Positions 52,878 to 60,466 of a stretch of DNA of 64,000 bases are shown piece after piece. The stretch spans positions 2,961,937-3,025,936 of the forward strand of contig NZ_LR733817.1 in assembly GCF_902506165.1 (NCBI RefSeq), written 5' to 3'. The stretch comes from Bosea sp. 29B (lineage in GTDB: Bacteria > Pseudomonadota > Alphaproteobacteria > Rhizobiales > Beijerinckiaceae). Both the position numbers and the translations under genes were made by a program. Within the stretch, counting starts at the first letter, position 1. Every line of letters begins with the position of its first letter. Under the pieces are notes generated by a model that was given only the letters and a program-made list of their open reading frames with translations, made no database searches and had not been told where the DNA came from.

Positions 52878-54026
52878 ATGGCACAACCGGCCGCCGGCAT
52901 GGCGGTGGCGTCCCCGCGCCTGCACGGCTGGCGGCTGCTGGCCGGTGTCGCGATGATCCTGCTCGCTGGTTGCTCGACCATCGAGCCGCTGATCGAGAGC
53001 CCGGCCAGCCTCGACAGCGACAACACTTCTCTTACGACCGAACAGGCTGAGCAGAAGGCAAGGGCTGCCGCGCGCTCGCTCGACATTGCCGGCCTGCGCG
53101 CCAAATATCGCCGGCCGGCCGAGTTGCCCGATGGCGCGCGCGCATCGGCACCGGTGGTCGCACTCGGCCAAAAACTCTTCAACAGCACCGAATTGTCGGG
53201 CAATCGCCGCATCGCCTGCGTCAGCTGCCATCTGCCGAACGCCGCCTGGGCCGACCGCAAGGCGAAGCCGATCGCCGATAATGGCCGGCCGATGACCCGG
53301 CGTTCGCAGACGCTCTACGACATGGCCTGGGCCAGCGCCTTCCTCTGGGACGGCCGGCAGGATTCGCTCGCCGGCATGGTCAGCGGGCCGATCGCCTCGC
53401 CCGATATCATGGGCCTCTCGCTCGATGCGATGGTGCAGCGTCTCGCCTTCTCGCCGGAGTTCTCAGCCGATTTCCAGCGCGTCTACCCCAATGTCGGCCC
53501 GACGCCCGAGACGGTCTCCGACGCGCTGGCAGGCTATATGAGCACCCTGCGCTCGCCGCCGACCCGCTTCGACCGCTGGGTCAAAGGCGACGAGCGGGCG
53601 CTGACCCCGGCGGAATTGCGCGGCTTCAAGCTCTTCAACGGCAAGGCCAATTGCGTCGCCTGCCATTCGAGCTGGCGCTTCACCGACGAGGGTTTTCGCG
53701 ACATCGGCCTGAAAGACACCGGCGATCGCGGTCGCGGCCGGATCAAACCGCAGATCGAAAGCCTCGCCTTTGCCTTCAAGACGCCGACCCTGCGCGGCGT
53801 CGCCGAGCGTGCACCCTACATGCACGATGGCTCGGTGGGCACGCTGGAGGCGGTCGTCGAGCACTACGATCGTGGCGGCTTGCGTCGGCCCAGCCTGTCG
53901 CCCGACATGTTCCCGCTCGGGCTTGGCGCACAGGAGAAGAGCGATCTCGTCGCCTTCATGCGCTCGCTCTCGGGACCCGCGACATCCACCCAGACCCAAG
54001 TCGATCCGGAGGCCACTGCCCAATGA
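52878..54026 (+). CDS. Di-heme cytochrome c peroxidase/MauG-family lipoprotein
   Basis: This encodes 382 residues from the ATG at 52878. A lipobox (MILLAGC) anchors it to a membrane. Two heme sites are present, CVSCH and CVACH, each in its own cytochrome domain. The family landmarks LGQKLFNSTELSGNRRIACVSCH, WDGRQDSLAGM and FKTPTLRGVAERAPYMHDGS are intact. Family members reduce hydrogen peroxide or oxidise protein residues using electrons from small cytochromes or cupredoxins, both of which are encoded in this operon. It starts 10 bp after the membrane protein gene and is coupled to the cupredoxin gene by ATGA. Confidence 0.9.
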   Translation: MAQPAAGMAVASPRLHGWRLLAGVAMILLAGCSTIEPLIESPASLDSDNTSLTTEQAEQKARAAARSLDIAGLRAKYRRPAELPDGARASAPVVALGQKLFNSTELSGNRRIACVSCHLPNAAWADRKAKPIADNGRPMTRRSQTLYDMAWASAFLWDGRQDSLAGMVSGPIASPDIMGLSLDAMVQRLAFSPEFSADFQRVYPNVGPTPETVSDALAGYMSTLRSPPTRFDRWVKGDERALTPAELRGFKLFNGKANCVACHSSWRFTDEGFRDIGLKDTGDRGRGRIKPQIESLAFAFKTPTLRGVAERAPYMHDGSVGTLEAVVEHYDRGGLRRPSLSPDMFPLGLGAQEKSDLVAFMRSLSGPATSTQTQVDPEATAQ

Positions 54027-54346
54027 AGCGCGTTCCAGTCATTCTCCTCGCGCTGACTTACGTCAGCGCGGGGCCCTCGCTTGCCGTGGCGACTGAGTTC
54101 CGGGTTGCCCAGAAGGGCCAGCAGTTCAATCCGCGCACGCTGACGATCAAGGCCGGCGACGAGGTCGTCTTCGTCAACGACGACACCGGCACGCACAACG
54201 TCTTCTCCGAGAGTGCCACGACCAGCTTCGATCTCAAGGCGCAGCGCCCGGGCGCAAGTACCAGGGTCGCCTTTCCAAAAGTCGGCAAGGTGGACGTTCG
54301 CTGCGCCATCCATCCTTCGATGCGGATGACGATCGAGGTCGAGTAG
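54023..54346 (+). CDS. Periplasmic cupredoxin (plastocyanin/azurin-like)
   Basis: This encodes 107 residues. A signal peptide ends near SLAVATE. The type 1 copper site is complete: His58 in GTHNVF, then Cys94, His97 and Met100 in RCAIHPSM. The strand pattern QFNPRTLTIKAGDEVVFVNDD is typical. It would shuttle single electrons to the di-heme peroxidase encoded immediately upstream. It is the last gene of the operon, 121 bp before the phosphatase gene. Confidence 0.9.
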   Translation: MKRVPVILLALTYVSAGPSLAVATEFRVAQKGQQFNPRTLTIKAGDEVVFVNDDTGTHNVFSESATTSFDLKAQRPGASTRVAFPKVGKVDVRCAIHPSMRMTIEVE

Positions 54347-54467
54347 TTCGGCCGGCGCAACTGTCACATGCGCATGCTCCGATGCGTTCCTCAGGACCGG
54401 GTGCCGAGGGGCGGCGATGCGCCGCCTCTTGGCGTTGGGTCAGCGGCGTGAGGCCCGAGCGTTGAAA

Positions 54468-56126
54468 ATGACAGTCAAACGCAAACTTTACGGGCTCGCC
54501 GCGCTCGGCATCCTGATCGCTGCGATCGTCGCCGCCGCGGCGGTCTACGGTGTGGCTGCCATGTCGAGCGCCAGTCATTCGATCTTCAACAACGCGCTGC
54601 TCGTCAACAAGAACGTCTCGACGCTGGTCGTGCTGTTCGAGCAGAGCCGGACCTTCGTGCGCGGCGTCAACGCAGGCACCAGCAAGGACGAGATCGCCAG
54701 GGCCGATGCCGCCTTCAACGTCATCGATCAGAGGCTCGCCGACACCAGCATCGACGTGTTCCGCTCGATCACCAATGAAGGGGTTCGCGAAGCGGTCACC
54801 GCTTTCATCGCCGCGCTCGACCAGTCGCGCCGCGTCGCGACGGAGATCTTCGAATCCTGGAAGGCCGGCGACGCGCAGAAGGCGGCGCGGCTCTACGAGG
54901 ATGACGGCCGCAACGAAGCGGCAATGCGCGAATCTCTGTCGACGCTGACCGCCTTTCTGGACCGGCTCGCCGATCAGGAACTGAATGCGCTGGAAGAGAC
55001 GCAGCGGACGACGACGCTGGTCGCCATCGCGGTGGCGGCGGCGGTCCCGTTCCTGATCGTCATCGCCTTCCTGGTGGCGCGTCAGATCGCGACGCCGATC
55101 GCGGCGCTGACCTTCGCGGCGCGCGACGTCGAGCGCCGCAAATTCGAGCCGAGCTCGATCGAAGCCGTCGCCGGCCAGCGCAATGAGTTGGGCTCGCTGG
55201 CGCGCGTCTTCCAGAAGATGGCTGTCGACGTGCAACGGCGCGAGGAGGAGCTCGAGGGGCTCGTGCACGAGCGCACGCGCGATCTCGAAACCAAGAACGA
55301 ACTGCTCGAAAAACAGCACAAGCGGATGGAGACCGAGCTCGACATCGCCCGCTCGCTGCAGGGCGCGATGCTGCCGCAGCGCATGCCGAAGCATCCGAGC
55401 TATTCCGGCCGCGCGATCATGCGGCCGGCGCGTGAGCTGGGCGGCGACTTCTACGACTTCTTCGTGATCGGTGAGGACGAGATCGGCCTCGTCATCGCGG
55501 ACGTTTCCGGCAAGGGCGTCCCCGCGGCCTTCTTCATGGCGATCTCGCGCACAGTGTTGCAGTCCAGCGCGCGCGAGCGTCGTTCGGCAGGGGAATGCCT
55601 CGCCGAGACCAATTCGATCCTCTGTGAGCAGAATCCGCTCGATATGTTCGTCACGGTCTTCTACGGCATCCTCAACCTGCGGACGGGCGAACTGAGCTAC
55701 GCCAATGGCGGGCACAATCCGCCGATCATCGTGCGCGAGAGCGGCGAGGTCACTGAGCTGCCCGTCACTGGCGGTATCGCGATGGGCATCATGCCCGGCC
55801 TCTCCTATGAGCAGGGCAGCCTGACGTTCGAGAAGGGCGACACGCTCTTTCTCTATACCGACGGCATCTCCGAGGCGATGGACACTCAGGGCCGCGAGTT
55901 CACCGTCGATCGCCTCGTCGCCTCGCTGAGCGAGAGCCATCGCCAATCGCTCGACATCGTGGTGTCGAACGTCACCGACGCCGTCAGCCGTTTCGTTGGC
56001 GACGCCCCGCAGCATGACGACATCACCTATCTGGTCGTCCGCTACAAAGGCCCGCCGGAGCAGATCGAACTCGAGACGATCAAACGCGCTGAGGATATCG
56101 GTGGTTGGGCAATGAAAGCCGTCTAA
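54468..56126 (+). CDS. HAMP-domain membrane phosphatase of RsbU/SpoIIE (PP2C-like) type
   Basis: This encodes 552 residues from MTVKRKLYGL. TM1 lies at ~8-30, a periplasmic helical sensor region to ~180, TM2 at ~182-204, then a HAMP segment and a coiled coil (REEELEGLVHERTRDLETK). The SpoIIE-type domain runs from ~315 with metal Asp residues in GGDFYD (Asp327) and IADVSGKG (Asp345) and later TDGISEAMD and HDDITYLVV. It likely dephosphorylates an anti-sigma antagonist or other Ser/Thr-phosphorylated protein on sensing a periplasmic signal. No STAS or kinase gene is adjacent. It lies 166 bp upstream of tssA, so a role in T6SS control is possible. Confidence 0.9.
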   Translation: MTVKRKLYGLAALGILIAAIVAAAAVYGVAAMSSASHSIFNNALLVNKNVSTLVVLFEQSRTFVRGVNAGTSKDEIARADAAFNVIDQRLADTSIDVFRSITNEGVREAVTAFIAALDQSRRVATEIFESWKAGDAQKAARLYEDDGRNEAAMRESLSTLTAFLDRLADQELNALEETQRTTTLVAIAVAAAVPFLIVIAFLVARQIATPIAALTFAARDVERRKFEPSSIEAVAGQRNELGSLARVFQKMAVDVQRREEELEGLVHERTRDLETKNELLEKQHKRMETELDIARSLQGAMLPQRMPKHPSYSGRAIMRPARELGGDFYDFFVIGEDEIGLVIADVSGKGVPAAFFMAISRTVLQSSARERRSAGECLAETNSILCEQNPLDMFVTVFYGILNLRTGELSYANGGHNPPIIVRESGEVTELPVTGGIAMGIMPGLSYEQGSLTFEKGDTLFLYTDGISEAMDTQGREFTVDRLVASLSESHRQSLDIVVSNVTDAVSRFVGDAPQHDDITYLVVRYKGPPEQIELETIKRAEDIGGWAMKAV

Positions 56127-56182
56127 CAATAAGCCGGCTGTGTATTCATTACGTTCTGATAAGTGAGGGTGGCCCTCAAGCG

Positions 56183-56237
56183 GTTTCGATAACGATAGTC
56201 GCGCGGTCACAACAAGGTCATCGAAGTTTCAATAACG
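56183..56237 (+). repeat. Two direct repeats upstream of tssA
   Basis: GTTTCGATAACG (56183-56194) and GTTTCAATAACG (56226-56237) differ by one base and are 43 bp apart, about four helical turns, in the 166-bp gap before tssA. They may be binding sites of an activator on one DNA face. A six-pair hairpin TGAGGG-TGG-CCCTCA at 56164-56178 precedes them. Confidence 0.4.
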
Positions 56238-56292
56238 GGCGTCATCAACGTCAGCGGGGCCAAATACACAATGGTCGCCGCTGCGAGCGTCG

Positions 56293-57930
56293 ATGTCAGA
56301 GTCCAGTTCCACCTTTTTCGATCCGCGGATCGCGAGCGGTGCATTGCCCGTGTCCGAGGCAGTGCCTGCCGGCTCGGAGCCGCGCAGCTCGTCCGAATTC
56401 GAGGAGTTGGAGAACGAGGTCCGCAAGCTCGAGACCGACGGCCCGCTTGCGGTGAACTGGCGCGAGGTCGCGCGGCTGTCGACCGCCGTGCTGGAGACGC
56501 GCGGCAAGGACCTTCTGGTCGGCGCCTGGCTGGCGCACGCACTCTGCCGCGAAGAGCGCTATCACGGCCTTGCCGTCGGACTCGGCATCCTGCGCGGGAT
56601 GATCGCCGATCATTGGGACGGCATGCAGCCGCCGGCCGCCCGCGAGCGCGCCCGCGTCGGCGCGCTGGAATGGCTGGTTGGCCGCACCGCTCCGCTCTGC
56701 GAAGGCGAAACCGGAGAGAGCGACTGGCCAGCGGTGCTCTACGCCTATGACGCATTGACCGAGATCGACACGCTCGCCGGTGAGAAGCTCCGCAAGGAGC
56801 AGGTCGCGCTCGGCGATCTCGTGCGCGCGCTCCGGCCGCATCGCGACGCCGCCCGCCGTGCCCTCGCCGAAGCGGAGCAGAAGCGCAAGGACGCCGAGGC
56901 GGAAGCCGCCGCCAGGGCCCAGCAGGAGGTGCAAGCCGCCGCACGCGCAGCCGAGGCGCCCGTGCCGACTCCGGCCGCAACGCCGGCACCACCCGCGCAG
57001 GCGCCGGCCGCAGCGCAGGCGCCGGTTGTTTCGGCGGCGCTCGACCTCTCGACAATCGAGACCCTGCCCGAGACGCTGCGCACCCTCTCGGCCGGGCTGA
57101 TCGGCCGCAGCACCGCGGATGCGCGTGCTTACCTATTGTCGCGCGTCGCCTCCTGGTGGCGCATCCGGCAATTGCCGCCGAACGAGGGCGGCCGCACCGG
57201 CGCGATGCCGCCTGTCGAGGAGGCTGCCGCCATCCAGGCTCAGCGCCAGGCGGGCCAGAACCAGGAGGCGCTCCGTGCACTGAACGAGCTGGTCTGGACC
57301 GCGCCGTTCTGGTTCGAGGGGCACCGCCTCAGCGCCGAGATCCTGAAGGCCATGGGCGCTGACCATGCCGATGCGGCTGCGGCGGTCGGCGGGGCGATGA
57401 ACATGCTGTTCCGCCGTTTTCCCGAGCTGATGAATTTCGGCTTCGGCGACGGCAAGCCTTTCGTCGATCCCGCGACCCGCGACTGGATCGAGGTGAATGG
57501 CGGCGGAGGCGGCGCTGCTTCAGGTGATGCCGACGGACTCGACAGGGCACTCGGCGAGGCCAGGGCGCTGGTCGCCGCCGGCAAGGCGCCTGAAGCGGTC
57601 GATCTGCTGGCGGCCCTGACCCGCGGTGAGATCGGCGGACGCAACCGGGTGCTGCGCCAGATCGCCCAGGCGCGCTTCTGCCTCGATGTCGGCCTGATCG
57701 CCGCGGCGCTGCCGCTGCTCGACCATCTCGAGAACCTGCTCAAGACCTATGACCTCGAGAACTGGGAGCCGCAGCTCGCCGCCCAGGTGGCGGAGCTGCG
57801 CTTCCGGGCGCTCACCCATGCCGATGCCGCCCGCCTCGTCGCCGAGGACCGGCGCCGCATCGGCCTCGACGAGACGCGCCAGCGCCTCGTCCGGCTCGAC
57901 CTTGCAACCGCCGCGCGCCTGTTCCGGTGA
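56293..57930 (+). CDS. tssA: Type VI secretion baseplate-associated protein TssA
   Basis: This encodes 545 residues. The ImpA_N domain is clear: EFEELENEVRKLETDGP near residue 38, then NWREVARLSTAVLETRGKDLLVGAWLAHAL and GLAVGLGILRGMIADHWDGMQPP. A coiled, Ala/Pro-rich linker covers ~190-245, followed by a C-terminal domain ending TARLFR-like. TssA coordinates baseplate docking and sheath assembly. It heads the plus-strand T6SS arm, followed by tssB after 46 bp. Confidence 0.93.
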   Translation: MSESSSTFFDPRIASGALPVSEAVPAGSEPRSSSEFEELENEVRKLETDGPLAVNWREVARLSTAVLETRGKDLLVGAWLAHALCREERYHGLAVGLGILRGMIADHWDGMQPPAARERARVGALEWLVGRTAPLCEGETGESDWPAVLYAYDALTEIDTLAGEKLRKEQVALGDLVRALRPHRDAARRALAEAEQKRKDAEAEAAARAQQEVQAAARAAEAPVPTPAATPAPPAQAPAAAQAPVVSAALDLSTIETLPETLRTLSAGLIGRSTADARAYLLSRVASWWRIRQLPPNEGGRTGAMPPVEEAAAIQAQRQAGQNQEALRALNELVWTAPFWFEGHRLSAEILKAMGADHADAAAAVGGAMNMLFRRFPELMNFGFGDGKPFVDPATRDWIEVNGGGGGAASGDADGLDRALGEARALVAAGKAPEAVDLLAALTRGEIGGRNRVLRQIAQARFCLDVGLIAAALPLLDHLENLLKTYDLENWEPQLAAQVAELRFRALTHADAARLVAEDRRRIGLDETRQRLVRLDLATAARLFR

Positions 57931-57976
57931 CCGGCTCCATCTGAAGACCAAGTTTCACCACGCTGGGGAGCACGTC

Positions 57977-58480
57977 ATGTCGAAGGAAGTCTCAGTCGCT
58001 CCGAAGGAGCGCGTCAACATCAAGTTCAAGCCCGCGACCGGCAATGTGAAGGAAGAGGTCGAGCTGCCGCTGAAGCTGCTGATGGTCGGCGACTTCACCG
58101 GCCGCGCCGACGACCGCCCGGTCGAGGAACGTTCGCTCGCTGACATCAACAAGGACAATTTCGACGACGTGCTGAAGGGCCACGAGCTCAAGCTCGACGT
58201 CGCCGTCGCCAACAAGCTCGACGAAGCCGCCGATGCGCCCGATGTCCGCGCCTCGCTCTCCTTCAACAAGCTGAAGGATTTCGAGCCGGATGCGGTGGCG
58301 CGCCAGGTACCGGAGCTGCGCAAGCTGATGGAGCTGCGCGAGGCGCTGGTCGCGATGAAGGGCCCGCTTGGCAACGTCCCGGCCTTTCGCAAGGCGATTC
58401 AGAGCGTGCTCGAGGACGATGCGGCCCGCGAGAAGCTGCTGCGCGAGCTGACCGGCTCTGGCGACGGCAAGACCCTCTGA
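57977..58480 (+). CDS. tssB: Type VI secretion contractile sheath small subunit TssB
   Basis: This encodes 167 residues with GGGGAG upstream. The VipA signature is plain: ERVNIKFKPATGNVKEEVELPLKLLMVGDFTG, then RSLADINKDNFDDVLKG and ASLSFNKLKDFEPDAVARQVPELRKLMELREAL. With TssC it builds the contractile sheath around the Hcp tube in the cytoplasm. It lies 28 bp before tssC. Confidence 0.96.
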   Translation: MSKEVSVAPKERVNIKFKPATGNVKEEVELPLKLLMVGDFTGRADDRPVEERSLADINKDNFDDVLKGHELKLDVAVANKLDEAADAPDVRASLSFNKLKDFEPDAVARQVPELRKLMELREALVAMKGPLGNVPAFRKAIQSVLEDDAAREKLLRELTGSGDGKTL

Positions 58481-58508
58481 TCACGTCAGCACGACAGGAC
58501 CCGCAACC

Positions 58509-59993
58509 ATGAGCAATCAGCAACTCGAGCTCGCCCAGGATGCTTCGGTCGTCACGACCGAATTGTCGCTGCTCGACCAGATCCTCGGCGAGACCAAGCT
58601 CCAGCCGAACGACGAGGGTTATGACGTCGCCCGCCGCGGCGTCGCCGCCTTCATCTCCGAACTAATGCTGCCGGCGCGCAAGGACGAGAAGGTCAACAAC
58701 GCCGTCATCGACCAGATGATCGCCGCGATCGACGGCAAGCTCTCCGCCCAGCTCGACGAAATCCTCCATGACGAGTCGTTCCAGAAGCTGGAATCGGCTT
58801 GGCGCGGGCTGAAATTCGTCGTCGACCGCACCGATTTCCGCCAGAACATCCGCATCGAGCTGCTCAACTGCTCGAAGGACGAGCTCCTGGCCGATTTCGA
58901 GGACAGCCCGGAGGTCGTCAAGTCCGGCCTCTACAAGCACATCTACTCGGCCGAGTTCGGCCAGTTCGGCGGCAAGCCGTATGGCGCGGTGATCTCCAAT
59001 TACGAGTTCTCCGCCGGCCCGCAGGACGTGAAGCTGATGCAGTTCATGTCCGGCGTCGGCGCGATCTCGCATGCGCCGATGATCGCCTCGGCTGGGCCGC
59101 AGATGTTCGGCGTCGAGACATACGAGGAGATCGCCAATCTCAAGGATCTCGAATCGATCTTCGAGGGTCCGCGCTATGCCAAGTGGAACGCCTTCCGCGA
59201 GACGGAAGACGCCCGCTATCTCGGCCTGACCGTGCCGCGCTTCCTGCTGCGCATCCCCTATGGTTCGGACACGGTTCCGGTGAAGGCCTTTAACTACGAG
59301 GAGAAGAGCGCCGGCGAGACCGACAACTATCTCTGGGGCAACGCGGCCTACACCTTCGCGACGCGCCTGACCGAGTCCTTCGCGCAGTATCGCTGGTGCC
59401 CGAACATCATCGGCCCGCAATCGGGCGGCGCGGTCGAGAACCTGCCGGTCCATAATTTCGAGTCGATGGGCCAGCTCCAGTCCAAGGTCCCGACCGAGGT
59501 GCTGGTGACCGACCGGCGTGAATACGAGCTCGCCGAGCAGGGCTTCATCGCGCTGACCATGCGCAAAGGCAGCGACAACGCCGCCTTCTTCTCGGCGAAC
59601 TCGGTGCAGAAGCCGAAATATTTCGGCAATACGCCGGAAGCCAAGCAGGCGGAGCTGAACTACAAGCTCGGCACGCAGCTGCCTTATATGTTCATGATCA
59701 ACCGCCTGGCGCACTACATCAAGGTGCTGCAGCGCGAGAACATCGGCTCCTGGAAGAGCCGCGAGGAGCTCCAGGAAGAGCTCGGCAAGTGGATCAGCCA
59801 GTATGTCGCCGACCAGGACAACCCTTCGCCGGAGGTCCGGGCGCGCCGGCCGCTGCGCAAGGCCGAGATCCGGGTCGAGGATGTCGAGGGCGAGCCGGGC
59901 TGGTACCGCGTAGCGATGTCGGTCGTGCCGCACTTCAAGTACATGGGCGCTGACTTCACGCTCTCGCTGAAGGGCAAACTCGACAAGCAGTGA
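58509..59993 (+). CDS. tssC: Type VI secretion contractile sheath large subunit TssC
   Basis: This encodes 494 residues. VipB features are LESAWRGLKFVVDRTDF, SGLYKHIYSAEFGQFGGKPYGAVI, LMQFMSGVGAISHAPMIASAGPQMFG, LRIPYGSDT and the C-terminal VEGEPGWYRVAMSVVPHFKYMGADFTLSLKGKLDK. The length matches TssC1. It forms the sheath with TssB. A strong hairpin without a T-run lies 13 bp after its stop, before tssE. Confidence 0.97.
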   Translation: MSNQQLELAQDASVVTTELSLLDQILGETKLQPNDEGYDVARRGVAAFISELMLPARKDEKVNNAVIDQMIAAIDGKLSAQLDEILHDESFQKLESAWRGLKFVVDRTDFRQNIRIELLNCSKDELLADFEDSPEVVKSGLYKHIYSAEFGQFGGKPYGAVISNYEFSAGPQDVKLMQFMSGVGAISHAPMIASAGPQMFGVETYEEIANLKDLESIFEGPRYAKWNAFRETEDARYLGLTVPRFLLRIPYGSDTVPVKAFNYEEKSAGETDNYLWGNAAYTFATRLTESFAQYRWCPNIIGPQSGGAVENLPVHNFESMGQLQSKVPTEVLVTDRREYELAEQGFIALTMRKGSDNAAFFSANSVQKPKYFGNTPEAKQAELNYKLGTQLPYMFMINRLAHYIKVLQRENIGSWKSREELQEELGKWISQYVADQDNPSPEVRARRPLRKAEIRVEDVEGEPGWYRVAMSVVPHFKYMGADFTLSLKGKLDKQ

Positions 59994-60006
59994 TGTGTCC
60001 TGCTTT

Positions 60007-60032
60007 GCCCCGCCTCCCATCGGAGGCGGGGC
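60007..60032 (+). promoter_or_regulatory. Strong intercistronic hairpin between tssC and tssE
   Basis: GCCCCGCCTCC, loop CATC, GGAGGCGGGGC is a perfect 11-pair GC-rich hairpin. No T-run follows, so it is not a standard terminator. Likely roles are partial attenuation or protection of the upstream tssB-tssC message, since sheath subunits are needed in far larger amounts than baseplate proteins. Confidence 0.65.
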
Positions 60033-60054
60033 GACGACATTTGACGGGAATTCC

Positions 60055-60462
60055 GTGGCGAGCCTGTTCGAACGATTGGAGACCGCGCGCGAGCCCGGCG
60101 TCGGCTCACCCGACGCGGCGCCGCAGCTCGGCCTGTCCGACAGCGTGCTGGCGAATGTCAGGCGCATCCTGAACGCGCGCCAGGGCTGCTGCGAGACGCG
60201 GCCGGATTTCGGCATGCCCGATCTCAACGACATCTCGCGCGAGGCGTCCGAGACCATCCCGGCGATCGCGCAGACGGTGAAGGCGCAGCTCGAGACCTTC
60301 GAGCCACGGCTGCGCGAAGTGCTGGTCAAGCCAATGCTGAACGAGGCGCCTGGTGAGTTCGCCTTCTCGGTGAGCGCCGTGCTGATCGATGGTGAGAACG
60401 GCGAGGCGATGCGCTTCGACACCGTGCTCGGCAATGACCGGCAGATGCGGCTGCGGAATTGA
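60055..60462 (+). CDS. tssE: Type VI secretion baseplate protein TssE (gp25-like)
   Basis: This encodes 135 residues from a GTG at 60055 (SLFERLETA is the usual TssE start); an upstream frame from 59995 would translate the hairpin and is unlikely. The gp25 features are SVLANVRRILNARQGCCETRPDFGMPDLND and FEPRLREVLVKP. It is a baseplate wedge component that initiates sheath polymerisation. A 4-bp gap separates it from tssF. Confidence 0.92.
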   Translation: MASLFERLETAREPGVGSPDAAPQLGLSDSVLANVRRILNARQGCCETRPDFGMPDLNDISREASETIPAIAQTVKAQLETFEPRLREVLVKPMLNEAPGEFAFSVSAVLIDGENGEAMRFDTVLGNDRQMRLRN

Positions 60463-60466
60463 TGCG

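Noticed and set aside
50367..56126. Possibility that the redox operon and phosphatase form a mobile island
   Set aside because: No integrase, tRNA, direct repeats or composition change is visible at either edge.
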